64,000 nt of DNA from Nymphaea colorata. Lineage: Eukaryota > Streptophyta > Magnoliopsida > Nymphaeales > Nymphaeaceae. How positions within the stretch are numbered: the stretch's first letter is position 1; each line of letters opens with the position of its first letter. Positions 1 to 11,999 of the stretch are shown piece after piece. The translations under genes and the position numbers were made by a program. Below the pieces are notes generated by a model. The model saw nothing but the letters and a program-made list of their open reading frames with translations. It ran no database searches and was not told the DNA's origin. The stretch covers positions 21,423,934 to 21,487,933 of the forward strand of contig NC_045138.2 of NCBI RefSeq assembly GCF_008831285.2, written 5' to 3'.

Positions 1-1990
1 AATGCCATGGAGTACTTTATGTAAGACAGGAATGAATACCAAGTGCAACATTCATTGGGCCCTGTCAAGCTAGACATTTTATAGATACAAACTCAGAATT
101 ATTCTTTATGAACATACCATCTTTCTTCAGGATAACATTGTACATCCAAACATCTGCGGGTATACGCTGAAATTACTGCAAAAAATATCAGGGTGTTGTT
201 GCAAGTATCTAAAAGAAATTCTTTTTTATATATTTGAAGTGCATGTCTATTTTTTTAGAGTCTTTTATATAAGAAGCATCATGAAAAATCTCGCTGATTT
301 GTTCCAATAAAAAAATAAAGAAAAGGAAGAATAAAAAAAACTCAAAAAACAAATAAATCAAGATATTTGGAAACATCAGAAGAATGAAAACAATGAACCT
401 TTTTCCCCTTTTCAGAAACAAAAATTTTAATGTACCAAATTTTGTATTTTAATATTTTCACAACTCTTTTCAATCGTGTTCAATTTGTCAGACAATTATT
501 AGAAAAACGAAAATTTTATTATTTCTATGTTCAAATTTTCTAAATTCCCAAGATTTTCTCTAGAAGAACAGAACTTCCTGTTTAATAGTCAAGAAAAACC
601 TTGCCAAAGGCCCAAAAGAAACCCAAAAAGCACATATGCGACTCTGTTCAAAAGCCTTTAGTGGCAGCTTATTTATATTTTTGTACAATGTGCCCATCAT
701 TCCAAGGTTTTTTTTATTTCACTTTAGATTCTTTCAACTTGGGGGATCTTTTGAAATTTCTGAAGAAACCCACATTCTGGAAAAAAAAAAGGACCTCGCT
801 AAGAAGTTGCCAAAAGCAATGCTGGCAATAGATGAATCATAAGAATCAGATTGAGATTGCAAAAAGAGCACAAGTATGGACATGGTGCTGCCCAGGTTTA
901 GACGTTCTAATGAATGCAAAGGAGTACTTGTCATGTAAGATTGGAAAGGATGCAAAGTATAACAACACTTGGTGTTGTCAAAGAAATCTTTATACAGATT
1001 ATGCACTCGGAATTGTTCTTTACTGGCAGACCCTTTTCTAGGGTAAAGAAGTCACTGGAGCAGCAATTTCTATCTAGGAGAGATAAGTTAAATTGTTACA
1101 CATTAAGAAAAGATATCTTGCAGGGAATGTAGCTAGAGTTTGTTCATAAAGCATAGCCCATATTTTTTATTTTAATTTTAATGAAGCTAGGAGCACACAG
1201 TGTTAAAATATGCCAATCAGGGTGCCAAGCCAACACCACTCCAATTATGCCAAGAGAAGCTCCCCTGACCCCAGATATTGAGCTCTTGACCTTCTTCAAC
1301 ACAAGGGACTTTTAAGCCAATCCCTCAGCCAGGCAGATGATTTGGAAGATTGTTGGTCTCAAGGTGTGCTAAGAGCTTGACATCTTAAATCTGAGAAATT
1401 GATAAGGCAGCATTTCGACACCACATTTCAAGCTTTATTGAATCTAGGGCCTCAACCTAGCCAAGTTTAGGTTAAAAGAATTCTAGTTTCACATGGAAAG
1501 TGGTCTGATTCAGCAACAGATTGGAAGAAGGTCATGGCATCTGAACTAAGCCTGAGGATATCAGGTTAAGTCAGAATGGAATTTCAAATACCCCTTTCTT
1601 GTTCTTCACAAAAGGAAGAAGCATATTATTAAAATTGTTCTCTCCAAAATTAATTTCCTCGTCTCGACACTACAAAGAATTGAGAGTTATAACCTAATTC
1701 AATTATTACAGTGGAATTTTACAAAGAAGCATCTAATACTTCAGAACATGGCTAGAACTAATTGATAGAGCCTTAGCTCTTAAGAAATTTTTAACAGGTA
1801 TAACTGTATCCAAACTCCAAACAGATACAAGTAGACCGAATGTAGAGTTATTTTCCAGGTAAGAGATCTCAAGACAATTTTTAACAGGTATAACTGTGTT
1901 CAAAGTTCAAACAGATAAAAGTAGAGACTGAATATAGAGTTATTTTCCAGGTAAGAAAGGTAAAATGCACATAAAGGTGAACTAACATAC
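1..1990. other. TM9SF intron 2 sequence, no exon seen
   Basis: No open frame here resembles the conserved continuation of TM9SF proteins. Bases 1-120 resemble 911-1028 at roughly 70 percent by eye, a diverged local duplication. A 90-bp tandem duplication lies at 1787-1965. The short open frames at 601-1132 look like chance. Confidence 0.5.
1787..1965. repeat. 90-bp tandem duplication in TM9SF intron 2
   Basis: The block beginning TTTTTAACAGGTATAACTG and ending TTATTTTCCAGGTAAG occurs twice with a period of 90 bp (about 1787-1864 and 1876-1955), with scattered substitutions. It sits about 30 bp downstream of exon 2 in the direction of transcription. Confidence 0.75.
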
Positions 1991-3545
1991 TTCTAAACTT
2001 TATGTCGATCTGGCTGTCAATAAGTTCATTTCCACCAAGAACCTCACCAAGACCACCCCATTTGTGTGCAGAATTACCAGCAGGTTGGCAAAATGGAAGA
2101 CTATAGTAGTTGTATGTTTCTTGAGGATTATTATAAGGTCCAACCTTGTTTACCCAAAGCGTCACTGGTTCATCTGATTGATACTGCATTCAAAAAATAA
2201 ATACACCACGGTGAAGGCAAGAACATACCCTAGCAACCTATTTATCCACAAATATCGAGAAATAATAAGAGGACATGACAGGAAAAAGTTACTAAGCACC
2301 ACATGATCCATATAAAGGGAACACATATAATAAAGTGCCTGGTTTAGACTTCTCCAACCAAACATTCAATAGCAAGAGATGTGAAACAAGTAAAAGTTGG
2401 GGCACAAAACTACGAAGATCAAGGCAGAATTAATAGTTTTAAACCATATTGGACTGCAATCCAAGGTCACAAATGTAAACAGAATTATCACCACATCTAA
2501 CTAGTTTAATACATACGGAGACAATTTGCCATGGCTTGACCTTTTGAAGTGGTCGGTTGAATTTCAAATGATATTCTACCATGGCTAATCTGACCGGTGC
2601 CAAACCATGAGTTACAGATCTCCTAAAAGATGATCAGTACAGACTACAGACGCGGGAGAAAAATTTTGACCAGCGTCATATATCGACCCGTGAAGAGTGA
2701 TATAAGGTCGGCCACGGACTCATGATTGCATAATTTTTGCTGTCACAAACGATTAGGGGGGACAATGAAAAGCAAACGCAGTCGGTTTCACATCGTCAAC
2801 GAATCACCAAAGTCTTGTCCCCCTATTGATGGAAAAGTCTGTACAATCATCCGTTAAGACAAGAACTCCCCAAAGAAACGAGGCAGTGTCCATGATCATG
2901 ATCATGTAAACCGTTCTACAGGCACCAACCAAGATGATCACTTGAAATTGACTGGATCCTTCCACTCAATTTAACGTCAATACAGATCTTGAATTCTTAA
3001 GAGATGAAGAATTCCATTCTCTATATATCAGATTCACAGGGTCTACAGCTAAACTCAAAGAACTTGAAAAATTCGATCTCGATAAAATCCATAAAGAGGG
3101 CGGTAGTAGTCCTGTTCCTCCGATTAAGCACCAAGATCATCGGAGACCACTAATCGGGAATATGTAGCTTAGATCCAATCTCCAATCCCCAAAACAACCA
3201 ACAAACATCTCGAATGCAGCAATCGGACAATAGAACTCGCAATGCACCACACGGAGAAGAAAAACAGGAAGTGAGATGTACTCAGAAACACCAAATAATT
3301 AAATTCTGAAATAACATAAAAAGGAAAACTATAACGGCATATACATTAGAACAAATCAGTAGCACAGAAAAAATGAAAGAAATTCAAGAAAACAAAAGAA
3401 ACCAAAAAAGAAGAAACCCTAGTATTCAAGTGCCAGAAGCCCGTACCTTGTGATCCGACTCGGAGGCGAACGAAGGAGCACAGTTGCCGAGAATAAGGAG
3501 AAGGAGAAGCGCTGAGAAGGACACGGATCCGGCCGATGGACGCAT
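1991..3545 (-). CDS. TMN1: TM9SF/TMN1-like endomembrane protein, 5' part only
   Basis: Only the N-terminal two coding exons are in the window. Exon 1 is 3447-3545: its ATG opens a hydrophobic signal peptide (MRPSAGSVSFSALLLLLI...) ending in ESDHK before a GT donor. Exon 2 is 1991-2183, after a TGCAG acceptor in phase 0, and reads YQSDEPVTLWVNKVGPYN, then NPQETYNYYSLPFC and GGLGEVLGGNELIDS. This lumenal N-terminus is the hallmark of the plant TM9SF3/TMN1 branch of nonaspanins, which act in Golgi/endosome membrane protein sorting. Exon 2 ends AGA-A before GTATGT (phase 1). I found no further exon in 1-1990, so intron 2 is at least 2 kb and the nine membrane spans lie beyond the left edge. The leader carries a CT microsatellite. 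The family call is firm; the paralogue name is inferred. Confidence 0.88.
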
Positions 3546-3602
3546 CTCGGCCTCTTGTCCCACTGGATCTCCGACCTGCTACGGGAGGACGTCGTTCTCA
3601 GC

Positions 3603-3605
<3 letters not shown>

Positions 3606-3637
<32 letters not shown>
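3606..3637. repeat. (GA)n microsatellite in TM9SF 5' leader
   Basis: An uninterrupted GA dinucleotide run lies 60-90 bp upstream of the TM9SF start codon, so the transcript would carry CU repeats. Leader CT/GA tracts are common in plants. Confidence 0.85.
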
Positions 3638-3640
<3 letters not shown>

Positions 3641-4349
3641 GTTGCCTCACACAGAGAAGGAGGAGATCTTAGAAAACCCCCCTCTATTAGTCTATTTCAT
3701 TTTTTTACTCTTTTGTCCCTACAGCTCCCAGTTTTCCTTTAAGGTAAATAATTTGTACATAATTTCAGGAAGCCCGCTTCATCTTTTTGTTTTTTAATAT
3801 ATGGCGTTCACGTTTTTGTTAACATCTGCCAAATACGACTCAGTGTTTGGATGACACACTAAAAAGACCGGTTCTATGAAAACTAGTTTTTTAAAAAATC
3901 AGTTTGAGAAATAGATTTATATGTGTTTGGGTAATAGGAAAAATATATTCTTGACTGTTTTTTTTTATAAATAACCTGTGGGATGTCAAAGTTATTCACT
4001 CCCTTTCAAAAAACATTTTAATAAAAATGAGTTTTGGTAAAACTTATTTTATAGTCGGGTTAGATCTTTATCAGATCTCAACTAAGTACTATACTTGGAG
4101 AAAGGAATAAGAGGAGCCATTTAGGAACAAACCAAGAGAGATGCCGTAATGTGTATGTTTGATTACTTAGCTTATTATCAAATCTGAAACATTATCATGC
4201 TTGCTGACATGAAATTATCAAAATCCTTGATAATTATAATAACATTAGCTCAAAGAGCATCCGCAGTTGCTCATTTACCTCTACAAATTAAACTAAGATC
4301 AAACACACACCAACAATTTGAGTAGAGCAAATCAAGTGATGAACATTGG

Positions 4350-4500
4350 TTTGGTAGCTGGGTGGTAAAGTGGTTTGGTACCTCTAAAGACTCAGGTTTG
4401 AATCTTGGAATGATTACTGTCATGTCCCAGTGCGTTCTACCTCTCGACCGTAAAAAGCATCAAAACATGTTCCGTGAAAATCCAATGAAACTGATACAAT
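4350..4500 (+). mobile_element. tRNA-derived SINE (family A)
   Basis: TAGCTGGGTGG at 4355-4365 resembles a pol III A box. GGTTTGAATCTT, starting at about 4395, resembles a B box. ACTGTCATGTCCC follows. The same order, including the TGTCATGTC string, recurs in the two minus-strand copies near 63 kb. Ends and target-site duplication were not resolved. Confidence 0.6.
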
Positions 4501-5960
4501 GAAAGAACCATGACCTTCTTTTTAAGGGCGATGGAATCACTCTTAAAAAGATTACATTGTCATTATACAACATCACAAACACCAAATGTTTCTTACTTGG
4601 TGAATCATTTGAGATCAATTTTTAAAAGGAAAAAGTATCATCTCTTGTGGCATTGCTCGTGCAACAACAATTAATGGGCGAGCTTGTCCCATTTTAATTA
4701 AGACTAGTTATGAATCTCAAAAGGAATCGACACAATGGACATAATGGAGTTGGTCGGTTTGCCCGTCTCCATTTTGTTGTTCGCCACATCAATTCTGTGT
4801 GTTGCAAAAAGAAAGAAGGTAATATGCAAGTTAAAACATAGCATGGTGTAACTGCCAAAAGATTTTAGACTTTCAATTGAATGGTCGGATGAAACATTCA
4901 TCCAAAAAATTAAGGCTATTTATGATATCTTCAGTACATAAAAGGTAGTTGGCACCTTTTTTTTTTTCAATAATAGTAGCAATAAATAAGATAACTATTT
5001 ATTATATGAGCAGCAAGCAAATTACAAATGAAAATGCGTTGTGCTCAAGGCAGCAGCACATAAGGTTCTTTTTCTTTTTTTTATGATCGAATTTTGTTGA
5101 TTTTAACATGAGACTTTGATTTGGCAGTGGTCAGCCAAAGGCCGACTTTATGTCTTAATAAATTGAAAAATTACAGCACTATCTTGAAATTAACTTAAAA
5201 AGGTTAGGCCGAGTAGAATTTACTAACGTTATGAGGGGGGATTTAATGTCTTGACTTCTCCACACGCAGATCCAGAGAACGGAAGTCCGCCGCCGCGGCG
5301 TTGCCCAATTTCCACCGCCTTCGTCCCAAAATCTTAATGGAGGTCCTACCATTGTAGAGAATTGACATTTCGCACCTTCAAGGTAGATTATTGACCCATT
5401 TGAAACCGGCAAAAAAAGAATAAAAAAGCAAAAAATGTTGGAATCGTTGCAGGTTTGGCAATAATAAAAAATATACCAAACTTTTCATTATTGTTAAAAA
5501 CATCATCCTTATTTTTTCGTAATTAATTGCAAAGATCTATAGATTTATCTCTTCGTGCCTTTCCTTGGAAAAAATATAATAGAGAAACATTAAGTGCACG
5601 TGTATGTTCTTCATTCATGGAGATTACGAGAACAGTTTCGATCTTTTAATTTTAGTAAATTTAGTTTCATTACCAAATTGATTACTTGCATCTAAGATGC
5701 TGTTACTATTCAAGGAGCTTTGAACATTTCTCTTAATTGGGTCCAAATTAATTGTTGAACACCATTAATCTAGAGAAATTTCAAAAAGCACATATTAATT
5801 TGCATAATCATTAAAAAACGCATCAAAGTTTTTATATTGTTAAACAGCTGATTTCTTCTGAAAGCACATATCAAAGTTCACATCATCTGAATCATAAAGT
5901 TACTAAATTAGATGAAGTATTCATTAGCTTATAATATGGACAAATTTTCTAGTAATTCAG

Positions 5961-6120
5961 GAGTCCATTGGCAGTAAGAACAAGATACAAGCATTTCAAA
6001 AATCCGTCACAAAATTGGGGTAAATTCATAAAACACTTGAATCAGTGTCTCATGAATCTACCTCAATTTTGAGGTCTATTCATGATACACCCACTGTTGT
6101 TCCTAATGCCAAACGACCCG
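5961..6120. mobile_element. MITE, GGGTCGTTTGGCA-type inverted ends
   Basis: The left end GGAGTCCATTGGCAGTAAG and the reverse complement of the right end (CGGGTCGTTTGGCATTAGG) are imperfect inverted repeats. The interior carries TTCATGAATCTACCTCAATTTTG. It belongs to a family with related copies at 9911, 20767 and 51501 in this window. Confidence 0.6.
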
Positions 6121-6913
6121 TCAATGACTCGTTACCAAAAGAAATACGTGTTGTGAAATTCAGTTTATTAACTAAATCATCAGCCAAAATATTAGAAAAA
6201 ATCATTTTTCTAAATGAAATTAAGTAGAGAAATGTATAAACTAATTTAAAAGAAAAAAAAATCCTTAGATCATTCAAAAAGCTGGCAACAGAATCGAATC
6301 GATTTCCGGCTCAATTTGAACCAGCCGATTCAGGCCGAATCTAGTGACACTCAAAGAAACTCTATATTGTCCTTTTGAATTAACCATAAAAATGAACTGC
6401 ATTGGTTGAGACTTAAAGTGCACCAGATTTCTTGAATTTTTAGAAATGTTGGTGTAAAGGGCAGCCTGGCCCCAGCATGGTCAGCCGGAAAGGCTGCATT
6501 TAGAGAGAGAAACAACTCCCCAACAACAGCCTGGTAGGAAGGTAAGAAGTCATAGGGTTACTTAAGGACTCAGGCAAGTTACTACTTTAGTATTGGCCAC
6601 TAGATAGTGGCTGAGGCCTCCAACTTGGGTTTGATTCTGGTTTCAATCTAATAAGATACTTAGATCCAGATCCAACTGGATAATTGATCCCTACTGGTCA
6701 TTAGTTCCACCATATAAATTCGAAAGGAACCCACAAATTATGTAGTTCGAGATGTGTGAGCTCAAACGCTAGGGTTGGATGTGCAGTCCAACTGGGCAGC
6801 CAAAATAGACTTGCTCGGGTTACATCCTTTATGTGTCATTTGACAGTTGAAATACTTTGTGAGTGTTTCATAAGTTTATTCAAAGATTAGAACAGACTCA
6901 TAAAACAGTAGAA

Positions 6914-7186
6914 CTAAAGTATCTATAAATATGCCTCAATGGGTATAACGTAGCTGGTCGAGCTAGAGACCTCTATAAGGCAGGTTTCTAGTTCGATTCC
7001 CATGAGCACTGTGTTCTTGTATCTTAAGGTGGTATGACGCAACATCCAAGTTGAAGGGTGCACCGCTCTATCACTGACACCGATGCAGCTCAGGACCCCG
7101 AAGGTAGGGAGAATGGAGGGGCCTTCGGGCCTCGCTTCGGGCGGTGGGACGATCCTCTCATTCACCCTAAAGTATCTTTGAATATG
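6914..7186 (+). mobile_element. tRNA-derived SINE with 20-bp target-site duplication (family B)
   Basis: The 5' part reads like a tRNA: TAGCTGGTCGAGC at 6951-6963 (A box region) and GTTCGATTCC at 6991-7000 (B box). A body of about 233 bp (6934-7166) is flanked by 20-bp direct repeats at 6914-6933 and 7167-7186 that differ at only two positions. Head, length and flanks together fit a SINE insertion by target-primed reverse transcription. The body ends in a GC-rich segment, not a long A tail. Confidence 0.75.
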
Positions 7187-7403
7187 ATATTTTTTAAAGC
7201 AAATTCATTAAACACTCACAAAATGTTCATTTGCTAAATGACCCACTAAAAAATGTGGGTGTCAATGACCTTGTTGGGAACCTGACCAGACCCGGGCCAA
7301 ACTTAGTTTTATAAATCCATATTAACAGAATTAAATGGTGGGTAGCTATAGCAAGTGGATCAAATCTAGCGCCCCTCAAGTGGTTATATTTTTATATTTT
7401 TCA

Positions 7404-7515
7404 GTTGGTGTATAATCGTCTGAAAATATAAGAGGTAAAAAGAGATCACGACGACCAAATGTTTATATTGAATTTTATGGGCTGAGGAAGCTAATACTAT
7501 TTTTAAGTCCTTGTA
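7404..7515. repeat. Dispersed repeat, copy 1
   Basis: GAAAATATAAGAGGTAAAAA and the following 80 bp (ACGACCAAATG..., GAGGAAGCTAATACTATTTT) match 11868-11985 in order, with about 75-80 percent identity by eye. Weaker similarity extends some 50 bp further left. It is possibly part of an old LTR; the class is not determined. Confidence 0.55.
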
Positions 7516-7559
7516 TAATTGGATTTATGCATCTGATCTTTTCATATTTCTTTAATACA

Positions 7560-9290
7560 ATGTAGTAATTGTGCATGCATTTCCTATTCATCTGAATGGC
7601 CCAGATTTTCCTCTGTTTTTATCACTCTCTTTCCCTCTCACCCTCTCATCTTTTCTTTTCAGGGAAGCCCCGCGGCTCCTCCTCCGCCGTCGCCAGCCGG
7701 CCGGCCCGGTGGTGGCGATGTCGACAGATGTTTCTCTCTTCTTGATTTCGATTCCACTTCTCCCAACCATGACCCTTTTTTAGCCGCCGATGTTCTCGAT
7801 TACACAGGCTTTTATAAAGAACCCACCGGTTGAAACTCACCAACCGGAATCCTTTGAAAGTTGATTTTCATGGGGTATATTGTTGTGTCTACCTCACTTC
7901 GACTCGTTAAATCTATCTAACCCATGATTCTCCTATATCTGATGTTGAAAATGACGACCGGATTCGAAAGAAATCACGCCAAAATCTGGCGTATTTCTTC
8001 TGAAAAACTGGCTTCTTTAACAGCTTGCAGTGAAGACATGTTGGGTTCCAATTTCATGTTCAACCGATGTGCTTTTTGTTAGATTTACAAGGAATCGATG
8101 CTGCACTTGAAAAAAGCTGAGAAATATCGAAATGTTCTTGTGCTAAAATCGCTTGAAGAAGGAGACTCACTGTCTGTCGGGGAGAGAGAAACAAGTGCAA
8201 GGGGAAAACCAACATGAAAAAAAAAAAAAACTGCCTCTCGATTTTTCTCAGATCTGACCGTTGAGATGGACTACAAAGGAGAAACACTCCCTCCTTGAAT
8301 CTTCTCTTCATCTTCAGCATTTTCTAACTTACTTTGTTCATCTCATGAATCTTGGATTTTCTTTGAAAACAAAGCAACCGTAAACTCTGCTGCAATTTGC
8401 TGCAGTAGCATGAGCAACTTCATGTGACAATCTATACAAAATATGATAATGTAATGGGGATGATGACTCTTTGGATGTTAAGGAAAGTACATATATACAG
8501 TGCCATGCCGCAAATATCGACTCATTTCACCATAGTCCACACATATTTTTCTCTCTCTGAATATAAAAGGCTTTGTCATCATCTTTACGGTGGCCTTTTG
8601 GTTCAAACATGAGCCTTTTGCTAGATGATCATCTTGATCAACAAGCTTCGTTAAATCTCTATCTAGATACTTGGAGGAGTAGAATAGTGCATTTACAGTA
8701 AAATATTAACAAACTATGAAGCACAAAATCAATATGGTTACCATTCAAGTTTCTTCTTACCATGTATAACAACAAAGTAGTCAGCCACGTTGACATGGTT
8801 GGACATGGCTGGCTCATTTCTTGTATTATTCTACTACCTTTTAGCATGTTTTGTAAGGTTTCCGCTGCCGGTCCCTAGATATAGTTCTTTAATTAGATCT
8901 GCGATCACTACTTCGAAATGGTAACCTAGTAGATTTAAAAAACCACACTCATTAGAGAAAACATGGCCAAACAATTGTAAATACCAGTTTCTTTTGATTT
9001 TCACCAAGATCAACTAAGATTAAGGACCCTGGAGGCATCTAAAGCAACTTTGGTACTCGAGGGACTAGGAGCATGGAGGGAATGGTAGAGGCTTCAGTCT
9101 TTTTTGTTAGGTGGTAGGATGAAATATTTCTCTTATTCATCTAATCAAGATTAAGGAATTGTTGGTCATTCTGTGGCCTCAAAATCGACAATTCAAGTAG
9201 AATTTTGATCGTGATGAGAAAGATGGGCATGAGTTCTTGACGGTCTTAGTGGAGATGAGGTTAGACTTAAAAGTTTTGGTGGACAAAATT
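7560..9290. other. Unassigned intergenic block with gene-like texture at 7.6-8.3 kb
   Basis: A CT-rich stretch (7610-7660) is followed by GC-rich sequence that would code for a run of Arg/Pro/Ala and then FDSTSPNHDPFLAADVLDY on the plus strand, before stops and frame changes. I do not recognise a family. It may be a decayed gene fragment or chance. Bases 9030-9160 resemble the 3' half of the SINE at 6914-7186. Nothing else is supported. Confidence 0.3.
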
Positions 9291-9299
9291 TTCCAAGTC

Positions 9300-10500
9300 T
9301 TTGCTTGCCACAAACTTTGCAGCGTCAACTTGCTTTGAAGTGAATGACTTCATTTTTAGGTCGTCCACTAAGATTGCAATAGTACTTTTCACAAATGCAA
9401 CTCAATTTTTGGCAGGGTGAGCACTTTGGTTTATTTTGGGTTTTCTTTGTTTTATTACTATTGTTTCGTTCATGATTTTTGTAGTCCATTGTGGTGCATC
9501 GATGAGGCTGGAATCTAACTTGATAAGCCATCTTCTCTTGACCTTCTTCACTTGACTCAAATTTTTGTAATGGATTCATGACTTGCAAGAGTGTTCTTTC
9601 TTTGAATAGCTTGACAAACAGAACTGTTGAAGCTAGGTAGGGGCGTCCTCTTCAAGTTTTGGCTTTGAAGGCCTTCATAGCGATCACTTTCAAGACCAGC
9701 AAGAACCTTAGAGACTTTGTCTTCCTCTGTGCATTCTTTGTAGACATTTGGATCCAACATTGGTGGTTGGTACTGCATAAGTTTGTCCCACATACTACAA
9801 ACTTAAGTAGAGATGTATGGGTTGGCTCATCTTCTCTTGTGAGGCTGCTGATCTCTTGTTGGAGTCAATAGACTGTTGTAGGATTGTTTTGCTCTACATA
9901 TAGTTCTTTTAAGGCCCATTTGACAATAAGAAATTGTTACTGTCCTATGAATCTATCCAAAAAAATTGAGGTATATTCATGAAACATTGTGTTTGATTGG
10001 TAAATCAATCTACCCTTTAGGCAAGTTCATAGGACAGTAACTATTAGTTATGGTTGTCAAGCGACCCCTTAGAGTCTCTGCCTTCATTTGTAGTTTTTTC
10101 ATAAAAGAAGGTGTTGACAACTTGAGGCTCCATGAGTTCAACAACAAGACCACCATTTTATTCAGTGCTTCTCATTCTAATCAGATTTTTAGGTGAAGTG
10201 ATTGTGCTATATATATACATATATCTATATAACCCAATTTGGATCAGCTGCTTAAGATCAATAAACGTATCTTCAGCCCAAGTGAAGTATTTTGTTCCAT
10301 TGAGTAGAAAGGGGGTGATCTTTTAAGGTATTGTAGTATTATGAATATCATTGTTGGGGTTCTTTGAATTGTTGGATGATCCTTTACCTTGATTGTTTGC
10401 AGATTCAACCGTGATGATGAGTAAGCCACCAACAACACCAAAAGTGACTGAGCATGGCTTCAATCTAGGCTTTGTTAGTTGATATCATGTTAAAAAATGA
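9300..10500 (-). mobile_element. Ty1-copia remnant (LTR end, PBS, gag), interrupted by a MITE
   Basis: Reading leftwards on the minus strand, TGATATCAAC near 10490-10478 resembles the initiator-tRNA-Met primer-binding site TGGTATCAGAGC. Then comes PFLLNGTKYFTWAEDTFIDL at about 10300-10250, the conserved start of copia GAG. A MITE intervenes at 9911-10071. The GAG core follows near 9800-9560, with LAGLESDRYEGL and LKRTPLPSF, and a degraded Cys/His zinc knuckle lies near 9400. In-frame stops and frameshifts show it is dead. No polymerase region follows on this strand. The left limit is approximate. Confidence 0.7.
9911..10071. mobile_element. MITE nested in copia remnant
   Basis: The ends AAGGCCCATTTGACAATAAG and, reverse-complemented, AAGGGGTCGCTTGACAACC are inverted repeats. 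Both arms continue inward with TTACTGTCCTATGAA, giving a stem of more than 35 bp with mismatches. It is the same family as 5961-6120. It splits the GAG open frame of the surrounding copia remnant, so it inserted later. Confidence 0.7.
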
Positions 10501-10989
10501 AACAGCAAGGCACACACTACTCAAGACCATATACTTTAAGTGGTTCGACATGAAAGCCTACATTTGCTAAGAAGGAGAATGTGTTTCATCCGTACACTCT
10601 ATTCAAGAGGTGATATTAATACCGTGTACAACTCATACAACAAGAGGAAAGAAAAATAATAGAAAACAAAAAAGACCTGGCGCAATATAAGCACTAGAGT
10701 ACTGTACATTGAGCTTTTTTGAATAAACAATTGGCAAATCTCAAACTTATGGAAAGAAGTCTTATGTCAAAGCATTTGGATAAAGTGCAGAACATGATCA
10801 ATCAAAGACATTAGTTGTTTCTCTAAACTACTCTGCTCTAGATGGTGTGCTAATTATGAAGCATGTAACCAGCAATATTTTAAATAAAGAGACAATGAGA
10901 AAGTACATTGATGTCACTAGCTCATAGGTGCTAGTAACGAGAGATAGGGGTAGACAAAAGAACCATAATAAATTACATGACAGATTAAA

Positions 10990-11830
10990 ATCCAAGTCTA
11001 AATCAATGCTCAAGATGATAAATAAATGCTTTTATTGTAACATTCTAGGTCACAAAATATTAAAAAAAAAAACAAAAAAAGAAGAGTTAAGAAAGTGAGA
11101 AACAAAAAAAAAACATTGCAGTTGCTTTAGATGATGATATAGTATTACTTTTATATGAGGAAATTTATTGTATTATAGTTGAGAATGAAGACTCTACATG
11201 AATATTAGATTCAAGGACATCTCATGCCACACTATGTATAAATTTGTTTTCATCTTATAAAACAGGTGATCTTCACATGGATAACAGTGACACTTTAAAC
11301 ATTTTTAGAATAGCAGATGTCTGCATTGAGATGAACACATGATGCAAATTAACCTTAAGAGATATGAGACATGTCTTAGATATTAAAATGAATTTGATTT
11401 TTGTAGGAAAACTAATTGAAGATGGATATTGTACTTCTTTTAGTTCGACTCGTTGGAAATTGATAAAGGGGACATTAATGTTGACTAGAGAAAGTAGATT
11501 TGGTTCTTGGTATGATATGAAGTATTAAATCAGTAGTGTTGAGGTAAATGCAGTTACTGATAATATTTGTTAAATTTGTGGCATAGGAGGCTAGACAACA
11601 TTAGTCAAAGAGGAATTGATTTGCTTAATAAAAAAAATTTATTACCACAGATGTCTCCTTGCAATCATTGTTTGGTTGGTATGTTACATAAAATTTCTTT
11701 CTAAAAAAAGCGCTCTTCAAAGACTAAAGTTATATTAGATTTGGTTTATTCAGATGTGTGTGAATGTACAAATGTGACATCTAAAGGTGAAACATCATAT
11801 GCTGCTTCAGTTGCTTCCTCCTCTTAGTTA
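10990..11830 (+). mobile_element. Ty1-copia remnant (zinc knuckle, protease, GAG-pre-integrase)
   Basis: Plus-strand fragments appear in copia order. KCFYCNILGHK near 11023 is a zinc knuckle. ILDSRTSHATLC near 11205 is the protease region, with DSG changed to DSR. LRDMRHVLDIKMNLIFVGKL follows, then LWHRRLDNISQRGIDLL near 11577 and LVYSDVC near 11745. Several stops and frameshifts interrupt it, and it breaks off before the integrase core. Its orientation is opposite to the neighbouring remnant, so these are two insertions. Confidence 0.75.
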
Positions 11831-11867
11831 TCTATAACCCCGAAAGGCTTAAATTTTTTCAATGGGT

Positions 11868-11985
11868 GCATAATGTATGGAAAATATAAGAATTAAAAGG
11901 AGACCATGATGACCAAATTAATGTTCATACTGAATTGAATTTACTATGCCAAGAAAGCTAGTACTATTTTGAAACCTTATGATTT
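11868..11985. repeat. Dispersed repeat, copy 2
   Basis: Matches 7404-7515 in the same orientation (GAAAATATAAGAATTAAAAG, then AAGAAAGCTAGTACTATTTT). The pair encloses both copia remnants. Confidence 0.55.
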
Positions 11986-11999
11986 GTTGTACAACATTT

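Larger units (their letters stand above)
3660..7550. other. Intergenic region upstream of TM9SF; SINEs and MITE
   Basis: No coding gene is seen. The interval holds a tRNA-like SINE near 4350, a MITE at 5961-6120 and a well-bounded SINE at 6914-7186. A possible third tRNA-like head lies near 6590-6640, where GGGTTTGATTCTGG resembles a B box; it is too weak to list on its own. Confidence 0.5.

Noticed and set aside
6951..7000. Possible tRNA gene
   Set aside because: A and B boxes are present but the cloverleaf cannot be completed and the unit is part of a longer element flanked by target-site duplications, so it is a SINE.
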